64,000 bases of DNA, from NCBI GenBank assembly GCA_951799445.1, contig OX637296.1, positions 1,736,001-1,800,000 on the forward strand, read 5' to 3'. A program made the position numbers and the translations under genes. The stretch comes from Pseudisothecium myosuroides. Its lineage: Eukaryota; Streptophyta; Bryopsida; Hypnales; Lembophyllaceae. The notes beneath the pieces are model-generated. The model was given only the letters and a program-made list of their open reading frames with translations, was not told where the DNA came from and did not search any database. Below, one piece after another: positions 49,181 through 62,132 of the stretch. Every line of letters begins with the position of its first letter. Positions within the stretch are counted from its first letter, which is position 1.

Positions 49181-52100
49181 AAGGAAAAAAACATCCATTA
49201 TCCATGGATTGTAGTTTAGAGAACCAAAAACTTGAAGGTCATGAATTTTGAATGCAAAGAGCATGGAAACAGAAATGTAATACTTGTAAATCACTCAAAG
49301 ATAACGTATACTAAAAATAACACCTCATTTTCTTGAATATATTTCACAAAGGAAAAAAACTCCATTATCCATGGACTGTAGTTTAGAGAACCAAAAACTT
49401 GAAGGTCATGAATTTTGAATGCAAAGAGCATGGAAAAAAAAATGTAGTACTTGTAAATCACCCAAGCAAAACGTATACTAAAAATAACACCTCATTTTCT
49501 TGAATATATTTCACAAAGGTAAAAACATCCATTATCCATGGACTGTAGTTTAGAGACCCAAAAACTTGAAGGTCATGAATTTTGAATGCAAAGAGCATGG
49601 AAAAAATAAGGTAGTACTTCTACATCACCCAAACATAACGTATACTAAAATAACACCTCATTTTCTTGAATATATTTCACAAAGGAAAAAACATCCATTA
49701 TCCATGGACTGTAGTTTAGAGTCCAAAAAACTTGAAGGTCATGAATTTTGAATGCAAAGAGCATGAAACAAAAAATGTACAAAATGTAAATGACCCAAAG
49801 ATAACGTATACTAAAAATAACACCTCATTTTCTTGAATATACTTCACATAGGAAAAAAACTCCATTATCCATGGACTGTAGTTTAGAGAACCAAAAACTT
49901 GAAGGTCATGAATTCTGAATGCAAAGAGCATGGAAAAAAAAATGTACAAGTTGTAAATGACCCAAAGATAACGTATACTAAAAATAACACCTCATTTTCT
50001 TGAATATACTTCACAAAGGAAAAAAACTCCATTATCCATGGACTGTAGTTTAGAGAACCAAAAACTTGAAGGTCATGAATTTTGAATGCAAAGAGCATGG
50101 AAAAAATAATGTAGTACTTCTACATCACCCAAACATAACGTATACTAAAAATAACACCTCATTTTCTTGAATATATTTCACAAAGGAAAAAAACATCCAT
50201 TATCCATGGACTGTAGTTTAGAGAACCAAAAACTTGAAGGTCATGAATTTTGAATGCAAAGAGCATGGAAAGAAAAATGTAGTACTTGTAAATCACCCAA
50301 GCAAAACGTATACTAAAAATAACACCTCATTTTCTTGAATATATTTCACAAAGGAAAAAAACTCCATTATCCATGGACTGTAGTTTAGAGAACCAAAAAC
50401 TTGAAGGTCATGAATTTTGAATGCAAAGAGCATGGAAAGAAAAATGTAGTACTTCTACATCACCCAAGCAAAACGTATACTAAAAATAACACCTCATTTT
50501 CTTGAATATATTTCACAAAGGAAAAAAACTCCATTATCCATGGACTGTAGTTTAGAGAACCAAAAACTTGAAGGTCATGAATTTTGAATGCAAAGAGCAT
50601 GAAACAAAAAATGTACAAGTTGTAAATCACCCAAAGATAACGTATACTAAAAATAACACCTCATTTTCTTGAATATATTTCACAAAGGAAAAAAACTCCA
50701 TTATCCATGGACTGTAGTTTAGAGAACCAAAAACTTGAAGGTCATGAATTTTGAATGCAAAGAGCATGGAAAAAATAATGTAGTACTTCTACATCACCCA
50801 AACATAACGTATACTAAAAATAACACCTCATTTTCTTGAATATATTTCACAAAGGAAAAAAACATCCATTATCCATGGACTGTAGTTTAGAGAACCAAAA
50901 ACTTGAAGGTCATGAATTTTGAATGCAAAGAGCATGGAAAGAAAAATGTAGTACTTGTAAATCACCCAAGCAAAACGTATACTAAAAATAACACCTCATT
51001 TTCTTGAACATATTTCACAAAGGAAAAAAACATCCATTATCCATGGACTGTAGTTTAGAGATCCAAAACCTTGAAGGTCATGAATTTTGAATGCAAAGAG
51101 CATGAAAAAAAAAATGTACAAGTTGTAAATCACCCAAAGATAACGTATACTAAAAATAACACCTCATTTTTTTGAATATATTTCACAAAGGAAAAAAACA
51201 ACATTATCCATGGACTGTAGTTTAGAGAACCAAAAACTTGAAGGTCATGAATTTTGAATGCAAAGAGCATGGAAAAAAAAATGTAGTACTTGTAAATCAC
51301 CCAGATATAACGTATACTAAAAATAACACCTCATTTTCTTGAATATACTTCACAAAGGAAAAAAACATCCATTATCCATGGACTGTAGTTTAGAGAACCA
51401 AAAACCTGAAGGTCATGAATTTTGAATGCAAAGAGCATGAAACAAAAAATGTACAAAATGTAAATGACCCAAAGATAACGTATACTAAAAATAACACCTC
51501 ATTTTCTTGAATATACTTCACAAAGGAAAAAACATCCATTATCCATGGACTGTAGTTTAGGGAACCAAAAACTTGAAGGTCATGAATTTTGAATGCAAAG
51601 AGCATGGAAACAAAAATGTAATACTTGTAAATCACTCAAAGATAACGTATACTAAAAATAACACCTCATTTTCTTGAATATATTTCACAAAGGAAAAAAA
51701 CTCCATTATCCATGGACTGTAGTTTAGAGAACCAAAAACTTGAAGGTCATGAATTTTGAATGCAAAGAGCATGGAAAAAAAAATGTAGTACTTGTAAATC
51801 ACCCAAATATAACGTATACTAAAAATAACACCTCATTTTCTTGAATATATTTCACAAAGGTAAAAACATCCATTATCCATGGACTGTAGTTTAGAGACCC
51901 AAAAACTTGAAGGTCATGAATTTTGAATGCAAAGAGCATGAAACAAAAAATGTACAAAATGTAAATGACCCAAAGATAACGTATACTAAAAATAACACCT
52001 CATTTTCTTGAATATATTTCACAGAGGAAAAAAACATCCATTATCCATGGACTGTAGTTTAGAGAACCAAAAACTTGAAGGTCATGAATTTTGAATGCAA

Positions 52101-52420
52101 AGAGCATGGAAACAGAAATGTAATACTTGTAAATCACCCAAAGATAACGTATACTAAAAATAACACCTCATTTTCTTGAATATATTTCACAAAGGAAAAA
52201 AACTCCATTATCCATGGACTGTAGTTTAGAGAACCAAAAACTTGAAGGTCATGAATTTTGAAAGCAAAGAGCATGGAAAAAAAAATGTAGTACTTGTAAA
52301 TCACCCAAATATAACGTATACTAAAAATAACACCTCATTTTCTTGAATACATTTCACAAAGGAAAGAAACTCCATTATCCATGGACTGTAGTTTAGAGAA
52401 CCAAAAACTTGAAGGTCATG

Positions 52421-54032
52421 AATTTTGAATGCAAAGAGCATGGAAAAAAAAATGTAGTACTTGTAAATCACCCAAATATAACGTATACTAAAAATAACAC
52501 CTCATTTTCTTGAATATATTTCACAAAGGTAAAATCATCCATTATCCATGGACTGTAGTTTAGAGACCCAAAAACTTGAAGGTCATGAATTTTGAATGCA
52601 AAGAGTATGGAAACAGAAATGTAATACTTCTAAATAACCCAAAGATAACGTATACTAAAAATAACACCTCATTTTCTTGAATATATTTCACAAAGGAAAA
52701 AAACTCCATTATCCATGGACTGTAGTTTAGAGAACCAAAAACTTGAAGGTCATGAATTTTGAAAGCAAAGAGCATGGAAAAAAAAATGTAGTACTTGTAA
52801 ATCACCCAAATATAACGTATACTAAAAATAACACCTCATTTTCTTGAATACATTTCACAAAGGAAAGAAACTCCATTATCCATGGACTGTAGTTTAGAGA
52901 ACCAAAAACTTCAAGGTCATGAATTTTGAATGCAAAGAGCATGAAAAAAAAAATGTAGTACTTGTAAATCACCCAAATATAACGTATACTAAAAATAACA
53001 CCTCATTTTCTTGAATATATTTCACAAAGGAAAAAAACATCCATTATCCATGGACTGTAGTTTAGAGAACCAAAAACTTGAAGGTCATGAATTTTCAATG
53101 CAAAGAGCATGGAAAGAAAAATGTAGTACTTGTATATCACCCAAGCAAAACGTATACTAAAAATAACACCTCATTTTCCTGAATATATTTCACAAAGGTA
53201 AAAACATCCATTATCCATGGACTGTAGTTTAGAGACCCAAAAACTTGAAGGTCATGAATTTTGAATGCAAAGAGCATGAAACAAAAAATGTACAAAATGT
53301 AAATGACCCAAAGATAACGTATACTAAAAATAACACCTCATTTTCTCGAATATACTTCACAAAGGAAAAAAACATCCATTATCCATGGACTGTAGTTTAG
53401 AGAACGAAAAACTTGAAGGTCATGAATTTTCAATGCAAAGAGCATGGAAAGAAATATGTAGTACTTGTAAATCACCCAAGCAAAACGTATACTAAAAATA
53501 ACACCTCATTTTCTGGAACATATTTCACAAAGGAAAAAAACATCCATTATCCATGGACTGTAGTTTAGAGATCCAAAACCTTGAAGGTCATGAATTTTGA
53601 ATGCAAAGAGCATGAAACAAAAAATGTACAAAACGTAAATCACCCAAAGATAACGTATACTAAAAATAACACCTCATTTTTTTAAATATATTTCACAAAG
53701 GAAAAAAACAACATTATCCATGGACTGTAGTTTAGAGAACCAAAAACTTGAAGGTCATGAATTTCGAACGCAAAGAGCATGGAAAAAAAAATGTAGTACT
53801 TGTAAATCACCCAAATATAACGTATACTAAAAATAACACCTCATTTTCTTAAATATACTTCACAAAGGAAAAAAACATCCATTATCCATGGACTGTAGTT
53901 TAGAGAACCAAAAACCTGAAGGTCATGAATTTTGAATGCAAAGAGCATGAAACAAAAAATGTACAAAATGTAAATGACCCAAAGATAACGTATACTAAAA
54001 ATAACACCTCATTTTCTTGAATATACTTCACA
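52421..54032 (+). repeat. Block E, copy 3 of 4 (inside superblock D copy 2)
   Basis: Partner of block E copy 1 at 7,362 bp. Both share CTGGAACATATTTC and GGAAAGAAATATG, which the other copies lack or share only in part. Copies 1 and 3 are thus closer to each other than to their 2,510 bp neighbours. Confidence 0.85.
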
Positions 54033-54930
54033 AAGGAAAAAACATCCATTATCCGTGGACTGTAGTTTAGAGAACCAAAAACTTGAAGGTCATGAATTTT
54101 GAATGCAAAGAGCATGGAAACAAAAATGTAATACTTGTAAATAACCCAAAGATAACGTATACTAAAAATAACACCTCATTTTCTTGAATATATTTCACAA
54201 AGGAAAAAAACTCCATTATCCATGGACTGTAGTTTAGAGAACCAAAAACTTGAAGGTCATGAATTTTGAATGCAAAGAGCATGGAAAAAAAAATGTAGTA
54301 CTTGTAAATCACCCAAATATAACGTATACTAAAAATAACACCTCATTTTCTTGAATATATTTCACAAAGGTAAAAACATCCATTATCCATGGACTGTAGT
54401 TTAGAGACCCAAAAACTTGAAGGTCATGAATTTTGAATGCAAAGAGCATGAAACAAAAAATGTACAAAATGTAAATGACCCAAAGATAACGTATACTAAA
54501 AATAACACCTCATTTTCTTGAATATATTTCACAGAGGAAAAAAACATCCATTATCCATGGACTGTAGTTTAGAGAACGAAAAACTTGAAGGTCATGAATT
54601 TTGAATGCAAAGAGCATGGAAACAGAAATGTAATACTTGTAAATCACCCAAAGATAACGTATACTAAAAATAACACCTCATTTTCTTGAATATATTTCAC
54701 AAAGGAAAAAAACTCCATTATCCATGGACTGTAGTTTAGAGAACCAAAAACTTGAAGGTCATGAATTTTGAAAGCAAAGAGCATGGAAAAAAAAATGTAG
54801 TACTTGTAAATCACCCAAATATAACGTATACTAAAAATAACACCTCATTTTCTTGAATACATTTCACAAAGGAAAGAAACTCCATTATCCATGGACTGTA
54901 GTTTAGAGAACCAAAAACTTGAAGGTCATG

Positions 54931-56542
54931 AATTTTGAATGCAAAGAGCATGGAAAAAAAAATGTAGTACTTGTAAATCACCCAAATATAACGTATACTA
55001 AAAATAACACCTCATTTTCTTGAATATATTTCACAAAGGTAAAATCATCCATTATCCATGGACTGTAGTTTAGAGACCCAAAAACTTGAAGGTCATGAAT
55101 TTTGAATGCAAAGAGTATGGAAACAGAAATGTAATACTTCTAAATAACCCAAAGATAACGTATACTAAAAATAACACCTCATTTTCTTGAATATATTTCA
55201 CAAAGGAAAAAAACTCCATTATCCATGGACTGTAGTTTAGAGAACCAAAAACTTGAAGGTCATGAATTTTGAAAGCAAAGAGCATGGAAAAAAAAATGTA
55301 GTACTTGTAAATCACCCAAATATAACGTATACTAAAAATAACACCTCATTTTCTTGAATACATTTCACAAAGGAAAGAAACTCCATTATCCATGGACTGT
55401 AGTTTAGAGAACCAAAAACTTCAAGGTCATGAATTTTGAATGCAAAGAGCATGAAAAAAAAAATGTAGTACTTGTAAATCACCCAAATATAACGTATACT
55501 AAAAATAACACCTCATTTTCTTGAATATATTTCACAAAGGAAAAAAACATCCATTATCCATGGACTGTAGTTTAGAGAACCAAAAACTTGAAGGTCATGA
55601 ATTTTCAATGCAAAGAGCATGGAAAGAAAAATGTAGTACTTGTATATCACCCAAGCAAAACGTATACTAAAAATAACACCTCATTTTCTTGAATATATTT
55701 CACAAAGGTAAAAACATCCATTATCCATGGACTGTAGTTTAGAGACCCAAAAACTTGAAGGTCATGAATTTTGAATGCAAAGAGCATGAAACAAAAAATG
55801 TACAAAATGTAAATGACCCAAAGATAACGTATACTAAAAATAACACCTCATTTTCTCGAATATACTTCACAAAGGAAAAAAACATCCATTATCCATGGAC
55901 TGTAGTTTAGAGAACGAAAAACTTGAAGGTCATGAATTTTCAATGCAAAGAGCATGGAAAGAAATATGTAGTACTTGTAAATCACCCAAGCAAAACGTAT
56001 ACTAAAAATAACACCTCATTTTCTTGAACATATTTCACAAAGGAAAAAAACATCCATTATCCATGGACTGTAGTTTAGAGATCCAAAACCTTGAAGGTCA
56101 TGAATTTTGAATGCAAAGAGCATGAAACAAAAAATGTACAAAACGTAAATCACCCAAAGATAACGTATACTAAAAATAACACCTCATTTTTTTGAATATA
56201 TTTCACAAAGGAAAAAAACAACATTATCCATGGACTGTAGTTTAGAGAACCAAAAACTTGAAGGTCATGAATTTCGAACGCAAAGAGCATGGAAAAAAAA
56301 ATGTAGTACTTGTAAATCACCCAAATATAACGTATACTAAAAATAACACCTCATTTTCTTAAATATACTTCACAAAGGAAAAAAACATCCATTATCCATG
56401 GACTGTAGTTTAGAGAACCAAAAACCTGAAGGTCATGAATTTTGAATGCAAAGAGCATGAAACAAAAAATGTACAAAATGTAAATGACCCAAAGATAACG
56501 TATACTAAAAATAACACCTCATTTTCTTGAATATACTTCACA
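54931..56542 (+). repeat. Block E, copy 4 of 4
   Basis: Partner of block E copy 2 at 7,362 bp, with CTTGAACATATTTC as in copy 2. Both are followed by the GGATTGTAG monomer (49207 and 56570). This pairing supports duplication of the 15-monomer unit before duplication of superblock D. Confidence 0.85.
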
Positions 56543-56939
56543 AAGGAAAAAAACATCCATTATCCATGGATTGTAGTTTAGAGAACCAAAAACTTGAAGG
56601 TCATGAATTTTGAATGCAAAGAGCATGGAAACAGAAATGTAATACTTGTAAATCACTCAAAGATAACGTATACTAAAAATAACACCTCATTTTCTTGAAT
56701 ATATTTCACAAAGGAAAAAAACTCCATTATCCATGGACTGTAGTTTAGAGAACCAAAAACTTGAAGGTCATGAATTTTGAATGCAAAGAGCATGGAAAAA
56801 AAAATGTAGTACTTGTAAATCACCCAAGCAAAACGTATACTAAAAATAACACCTCATTTTCTTGAATATATTTCACAAAGGTAAAAACATCCATTATCCA
56901 TGGACTGTAGTTTAGAGACCCAAAAACTTGAAGGTCATG

Positions 56940-57441
56940 AATTTTGAATGCAAAGAGTATGGAAACAGAAATGTAATACTTCTAAATCACCCAAAGATAA
57001 CGTAGACTAAAAATAACACCTCATTTTCTTGAATATATTTCACAAAGGAAAAAAACTCCATTATCCATGGACTGTAGTTTAGAGAACCAAAAACTTGAAG
57101 GTCATGAATTTTGAAAGCAAAGAGCATGGAAAAAAAAATGTAGTACTTGTAAATCACCCAAATATAACGTATACTAAAAATAACACCTCATTTTCTTGAA
57201 TACATTTCACAAAGGAAAGAAACTCCATTATCCATGGACTGTAGTTTAGAGAACCAAAACCTTGAAGGTCATGAATTTTGAATGCAAAGAGCATGGAAAA
57301 AAAAATGTAGTACCTTTAAATCACCCAAATATAACGTATACTAAAAATAACACCTCATTTTCTTGAATATATTTCACAAAGGAAAAAAACATCCATTATC
57401 CATGGACTGTAGTTTAGAGAACCAAAAACTTGAAGGTCATG
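56940..57441 (+). repeat. Three monomers right of superblock D
   Basis: A T12 relative with TAAATCACCC and CGTAGACTAAAAATAAC, a GAATTTTGAAAGC T3 derivative and a T3 with TAGTACCTTTAAATC. They resemble the T12-T3 start of block E but diverge quickly. The superblock register is lost here. Confidence 0.7.
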
Positions 57442-58445
57442 AATTTTCAATGCAAAGAGCATGGAAAGAAAAATGTAGTACTTGTAAATCACCCAAGCAA
57501 AACGTATACTAAAAATAACACCTCATTTTCTTGAATATATTTCACAAAGGAAAAAAACATCCATTATCCAGGGACTGTAGTTTAGAGATCCAAAACCTTG
57601 AAGGTCATGAATTTTGAATGCAAAGAGCATGAAACAAAAAATGTAGTACTTGTAAATCACCCAAATATAACGTATACTAAAAATAACACCTCATTTTTTT
57701 GAGTATATTTCACAAAGGAAAAAAACTCCATTATCCATGGACTGTAGTTTAGAGAACCAAAAACTTGAAGGTCATGAATTTTGAATGCAAAGAGCATGAA
57801 ACAAAAAATGTACAAGTTGTAAATCACCCAAAGATAACGTATACTAAAAATAACACCTCACTTTCTTGAATATATTTCACAAAGGAAAAAAACTCCATTA
57901 TCCATGGACTGTAGTTTAGAGAACCAAGAACTTGAAGGTCATGAATTTTGAATGCATTGAGCATGAAACAAAAAATGTACAAGTTGTAAATCACCCAAAG
58001 ATAACGTATACTAAAAATAACACCTCATTTTCTTGAATATATTTCACAAAGGAAAAAAACATCCATTATCCATGGACTGTAGTTTAGAGAACCAAAAACT
58101 TGAAGGTCATGAATTTTGAATGCAAAGAGCATGAAACAAAAAATGTACAAGTTGTAAATCACCCAAAGATAACGTATACTAAAAATAACACCTCATTTTC
58201 TTGAATATATTTCACAAAGGAAAAAAACTCCATTATCCATAGACTGTAGTTTAGAGAACCAAAAACTTGAAGGTCATGAATTTTGAATGCAAAGAGCATG
58301 GAAAAAATAATGTAGTACTTCTACATCACCCAAACATAACGTATACTAAAAATAACACCTCATTTTCTTGAATATATTTCACAAAGGAAAAAACATCTAT
58401 TATCCATGGACTGTAGTTAAGAGAACCAAAAACTTGAAGGTCATG
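57442..58445 (+). repeat. Block F, copy 1 (six monomers; partner 1,839-1,840 bp downstream)
   Basis: Rare alleles shared in order with 59282-60284 are GAATTTTCAATGC, GAGATCCAAAACC, CATTTTTTTGA, CACCTCACTTTCTTG, ACCAAGAACTTG, CCATAGACTG and CATCTATTATCC with GTAGTTAAGAG. Private to this copy are CCAGGGACTG (57568), GAGTATATTTC (57701), GCATTGAGCATG (57953) and GAATATTGAATGC at the end. Confidence 0.83.
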
Positions 58446-59281
58446 AATATTGAATGCAAAGAGCATGAAACAAAAAATGTACAAGTTGTAAATCACCCAA
58501 ACATAACGTATACTAAAAATAACACCTCATTTTCTTGAACATATTTCACAAAGGAAAAAACATCCATTATCCATGGACTGTAGTTTAGAGAACCAAAAAC
58601 TTGAAGGTCATGAATTTTGAATGCAAAGAGCATGGAAAGAAAAATGTAGTACTTGTAAATCACCCAAACATAACGTATACTAAAAATAACACCTCATTTT
58701 CTTGAATATATTTCACAAAGGAAAAAACATCTATTATCCATGGACTGTAGTTAAGAGAACCAAAAACTTGAAGGTCATGAATTTTGAATGCAAAGAGCAT
58801 GGAAAGAAAAATGTAGTACTTGTAAATCACCCAAACATAACGTATACTAAAAATAACACCTCATTTTCTTGAACATATTTCACAAAGGAAAAAACATCCA
58901 TTATCCATGGACTGTAGTTTAGAGAACCAAAAACTTGAAGGTCATGAATTTTGAATGCAAAGAGCATGGAAACAGAAATGTAATACTTGTAAATCACTCA
59001 AAGATAACGTATACTAAAAATAACACCTCATTTTTTTGAATACATTTCACAAAGGAAAGAAACTCCATTATCCATGGATTGTAGTTTAGAGAACCAAAAA
59101 CTTGAAGGTCATGAATTTTGAATGCAAAGAGCATGGAAAGAAAAATGTAGTACTTGTAAATCACCCAAATATAACGTATACTAAAAATAACACCTCATTT
59201 TCTTGAATATATTTCACAAAGGAAAAAAACATCCATTATCCATGGACTGTAGTTTAGAGAACCAAAAACTTGAAGGTCATG
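58446..59281 (+). repeat. Five monomers between block F copies
   Basis: Mixed T1, T4 and T5 units with GAACATATTTC, CATCTATTATCC and GTAGTTAAGAG alleles. One has a T13-like CATTTTTTTGAATACATTTC and GGATTGTAG. No insertion or gene is seen. Confidence 0.7.
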
Positions 59282-60284
59282 AATTTTCAATGCAAAGAGC
59301 ATGGAAAGAAAAATGTAGTACTTGTAAATCACCCAAGCAAAACGTATACTAAAAATAACACCTCATTTTCTTGAATATATTTCACAAAGGAAAAAAACAT
59401 CCATTATCCATGGACTGTAGTTTAGAGATCCAAAACCTTGAAGGTCATGAATTTTGAATGCAAAGAGCATGAAACAAAAAATGTACAAGTTGTAAATCAC
59501 CCAAATTAACGTATACTAAAAATAACACCTCATTTTTTTGAATATATTTCACAAAGGAAAAAAACTCCATTATCCATGGACTGTAGTTTAGAGAACCAAA
59601 AACTTGAAGGTCATGAATTTTGAATGCAAAGAGCATGAAACAAAAAATGTACAAGTTGTAAATCACCCAAAGATAACGTATACTAAAAATAACACCTCAC
59701 TTTCTTGAATATATATCACAAAGGAAAAAAACTCCATTATCCATGGACTGTAGTTTAGAGAACCAAGAACTTGAAGGTCATGAATTTTGAATGCAAAGAG
59801 CATGAAACAAAAAATGTACAAGTTGTAAATCACCCAAAGATAACGTATACTAAAAATAACACCTCATTTTCTTGAATATATTTCACAAAGGAAAAAAACA
59901 TCCATTATCCATGGACTGTAGTTTAGAGAACCAAAAACTTGAAGGTCATGAATTTTGAATGCAAAGAGCATGAAACAAAAAATGTACAAGTTGTAAATCA
60001 CCCAAAGATAACGTATACTAGAAATAACACCTCATTTTCTTGAATATATTTCACAAAGGAAAAAAACTCCATTATCCATAGACTGTAGTTTAGAGAACCA
60101 AAAACTTGAAGGTCATGAATTTTGAATGCAAAGAGCATGGAAAAAATAATGTAGTACTTCTACATCACCCAAACATAACGTATACTAAAAATAACACCTC
60201 ATTTTCTTGAATATATTTCACAAAGGAAAAAACATCTATTATCCATGGACTGTAGTTAAGAGAACCAAAAACTTGAAGGTCATG
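59282..60284 (+). repeat. Block F, copy 2
   Basis: Collinear with 57442-58445 at an 11-monomer offset. Private changes include CCCAAATTAACG (59502, a base short), AATATATATCAC (59709) and TACTAGAAATAAC (60016). One monomer has a T1 cassette where copy 1 has TGTAGTACTTG. Confidence 0.83.
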
Positions 60285-61292
60285 AATTTTGAATGCAAAG
60301 AGCATGGAAAGAAAAATGTAGTACTTGTAAATCACCCAAACATAACGTATACTAAAAATAACACCTCATTTTCTTGAACATATTTCACAAAGGAAAAAAC
60401 ATCCATTATCCATGGACTGTAGTTTAGAGAACCAAAAACTTGAAGGTCATGAATTTTGAATGCAAAGAGCATGGAAACAGAAATGTAATACTTGTAAATC
60501 ACTCAAAGATAACGTATACTAAAAAATAACACCTCATTTTCTTGAATATATTTCACAAAGGAAAAAAACTCCATTATCCATGGACTGTAGTTTAGAGAAC
60601 CAAAAACTTGAAGGTCATGAATTTTGAATGCAAAGAGCATGGAAAAAATAATGTAGTACTTCTACATCACCCAAACATAACGTATACTGAAAATAACACC
60701 TCATTTTCTTGAATATATTTCACAAAGGAAAAAACATCTATTATCCATGGACTGTAGTTAAGAGAACCAAAAACTTGAAGGTCATGAATTTTGAATGCAA
60801 AGAGCATGGAAAGAAAAATGTAGTACTTGTAAATCACCCAAACATAACGTATACTAAAAATAACACCTCATTTTCTTGAATATACTTCACAAAGGAAAAA
60901 ACATCCATTATAAATGGACTGTAGTTTAGAGAACCAAAAACTTGAAGGTCATGAATTTTGAATGCAAAGAGCATGAAAAAAAAAATATGTACAAATTGTA
61001 AATCACCCAAAGATAACGTATACTGAAAATAACACCTCATTTTCATGAATATATTTCACAAAGGAAAAAAACTCCATTATCCATGGACTGTAGTTTAGAG
61101 AACCAAAAACTTGAAGGTCATGAATTTTGAATGCAAAGAGCATGAAACAAAAAATTATGTACAAGTTGTAAATCACCCAGAGATAACGTATACTAAAAAT
61201 AACACCTCATTTTCGTGAATATATTTCATAGAGGCAAAAACATCCATTATCCATGGACTGTAGTTTACAGAACCAAAAACTTGAAGGTCATG
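60285..61292 (+). repeat. Mixed T2/T4/T5 segment
   Basis: Six monomers, including one with an extra A in ACTAAAAAATAACACC (60520, also seen near 63205), a CATTATAAATGG unit near 60907 and one with ATTTCATAGAGGC near 61223. Nothing other than satellite is present. Confidence 0.7.
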
Positions 61293-61627
61293 AATTTTGA
61301 ATGCAAAGAGCATGAAACAAAAAATGTAATACTTGTAAATCACTCAAAGATAACGTATACTAAAAATAACACCTCATTTTCTTGAATATATTTCACAAAG
61401 GAAAAAAACATCCATTATCCATGGACTGTAGTTTAGAGAACCAAAAACTTGAAGGTCATGAATTTTGAATGCAAAGAGCATACACAAAATAATGTAGTAC
61501 TCTCAAATCACCCAAATATAACGTATACTAAAAATAACACCTCATTTTCTTGAATATATTTCACAAAGGAAAAAACATCCATTATCCATGGACTGTAGTT
61601 TAGAGAACCAAAAACTTGAAGGTCATG
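61293..61627 (+). repeat. Two-monomer module with GCATACACAAAATAATG, copy 1
   Basis: A T5-like monomer (GAAACAAAAAATGTAATAC) is followed by the aberrant cassette GCATACACAAAATAATGTAG with TACTCTCAAATC. The pair recurs 504 bp (three monomers) downstream. Confidence 0.83.
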
Positions 61628-61796
61628 AATTTTGAATGCAAAGAGCATGAAAAAAAAAATATGTACAAATTGTAAATCACCCAAAGATAACGTATACTGA
61701 AAATAACACCTCATTTTCTTGAATATACTTCACAAAGGAAAAAAACTCCATTATCCATGGACTGCAGTTTAGAGAACCAAAAACTTGAAGGTCATG

Positions 61797-62132
61797 AATT
61801 TTGAATGCAAAGAGCATGAAACAAAAAATGTAATACTTGTAAATCACTCAAAGATAACGTATACTAAAAATAACACCTCATTTTCTTGAATATATTTCAC
61901 AAAGGAGAAAAACATCCATTATCCATGGACTGCAGTTTAGAGAACCAAAAACTTGAAGGTCATGAATTTTGAATGCAAAGAGCATACACAAAATAATGTA
62001 GTACTCTCAAATCACCCAAATATAACGTATACTAAAAATAACACCTCATTTTCTTGAATATACTTCACAAAGGAATAAAACATCCATTATCCATGGATTG
62101 TAGTTTAGAGAACCAAAAACTTGAAGGTCATG
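61797..62132 (+). repeat. Two-monomer module with GCATACACAAAATAATG, copy 2
   Basis: Same pair as 61293-61627. Its first monomer also has GGACTGCAG (near 61929), as does the monomer just before it (61760). The resulting CTGCAG is the only such site I noticed in the window. Confidence 0.83.

Larger units (their letters stand above)
42384..49577 (+). repeat. Superblock D, copy 1: 43 monomers, 7,194 bp
   Basis: This stretch is followed directly by a second version of itself at 49578-56939. The offset is 7,194 bp from the start to about 44.6 kb and 7,362 bp from about 45.06 kb on. Landmarks shared in order are AATAAGGTAGTAC, GAGTCCAAAAAACTTG, GAATTCTGAATGC, T11 monomers, T13, CCCAGATATAACG, CCTGAAGG, the GAGACCC-GAGTATGG module, GAATTTTCAATGC, GAATTTCGAACGC and GGATTGTAG. 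The right junction lies within about 49565-49600, in the conserved GAAGGTCATG-to-AGCATGG part. Confidence 0.9.
49578..56939 (+). repeat. Superblock D, copy 2: 44 monomers, 7,362 bp
   Basis: A tandem partner of 42384-49577 with one monomer more. The length difference lies at about 51.75-52.42 kb, where T10, T5-like, T3-derivative and T3 units stand in place of the T12, T5, T3 units of copy 1. Private changes include AGTTTAGGGAACC (51557), CATTTTCCTGAATAT (53173) and TTTTTTTAAATAT (53678). Changes private to copy 1 include TATACAAAAAATAAC (45789) and GGACTCTAG (46360). Confidence 0.9.
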
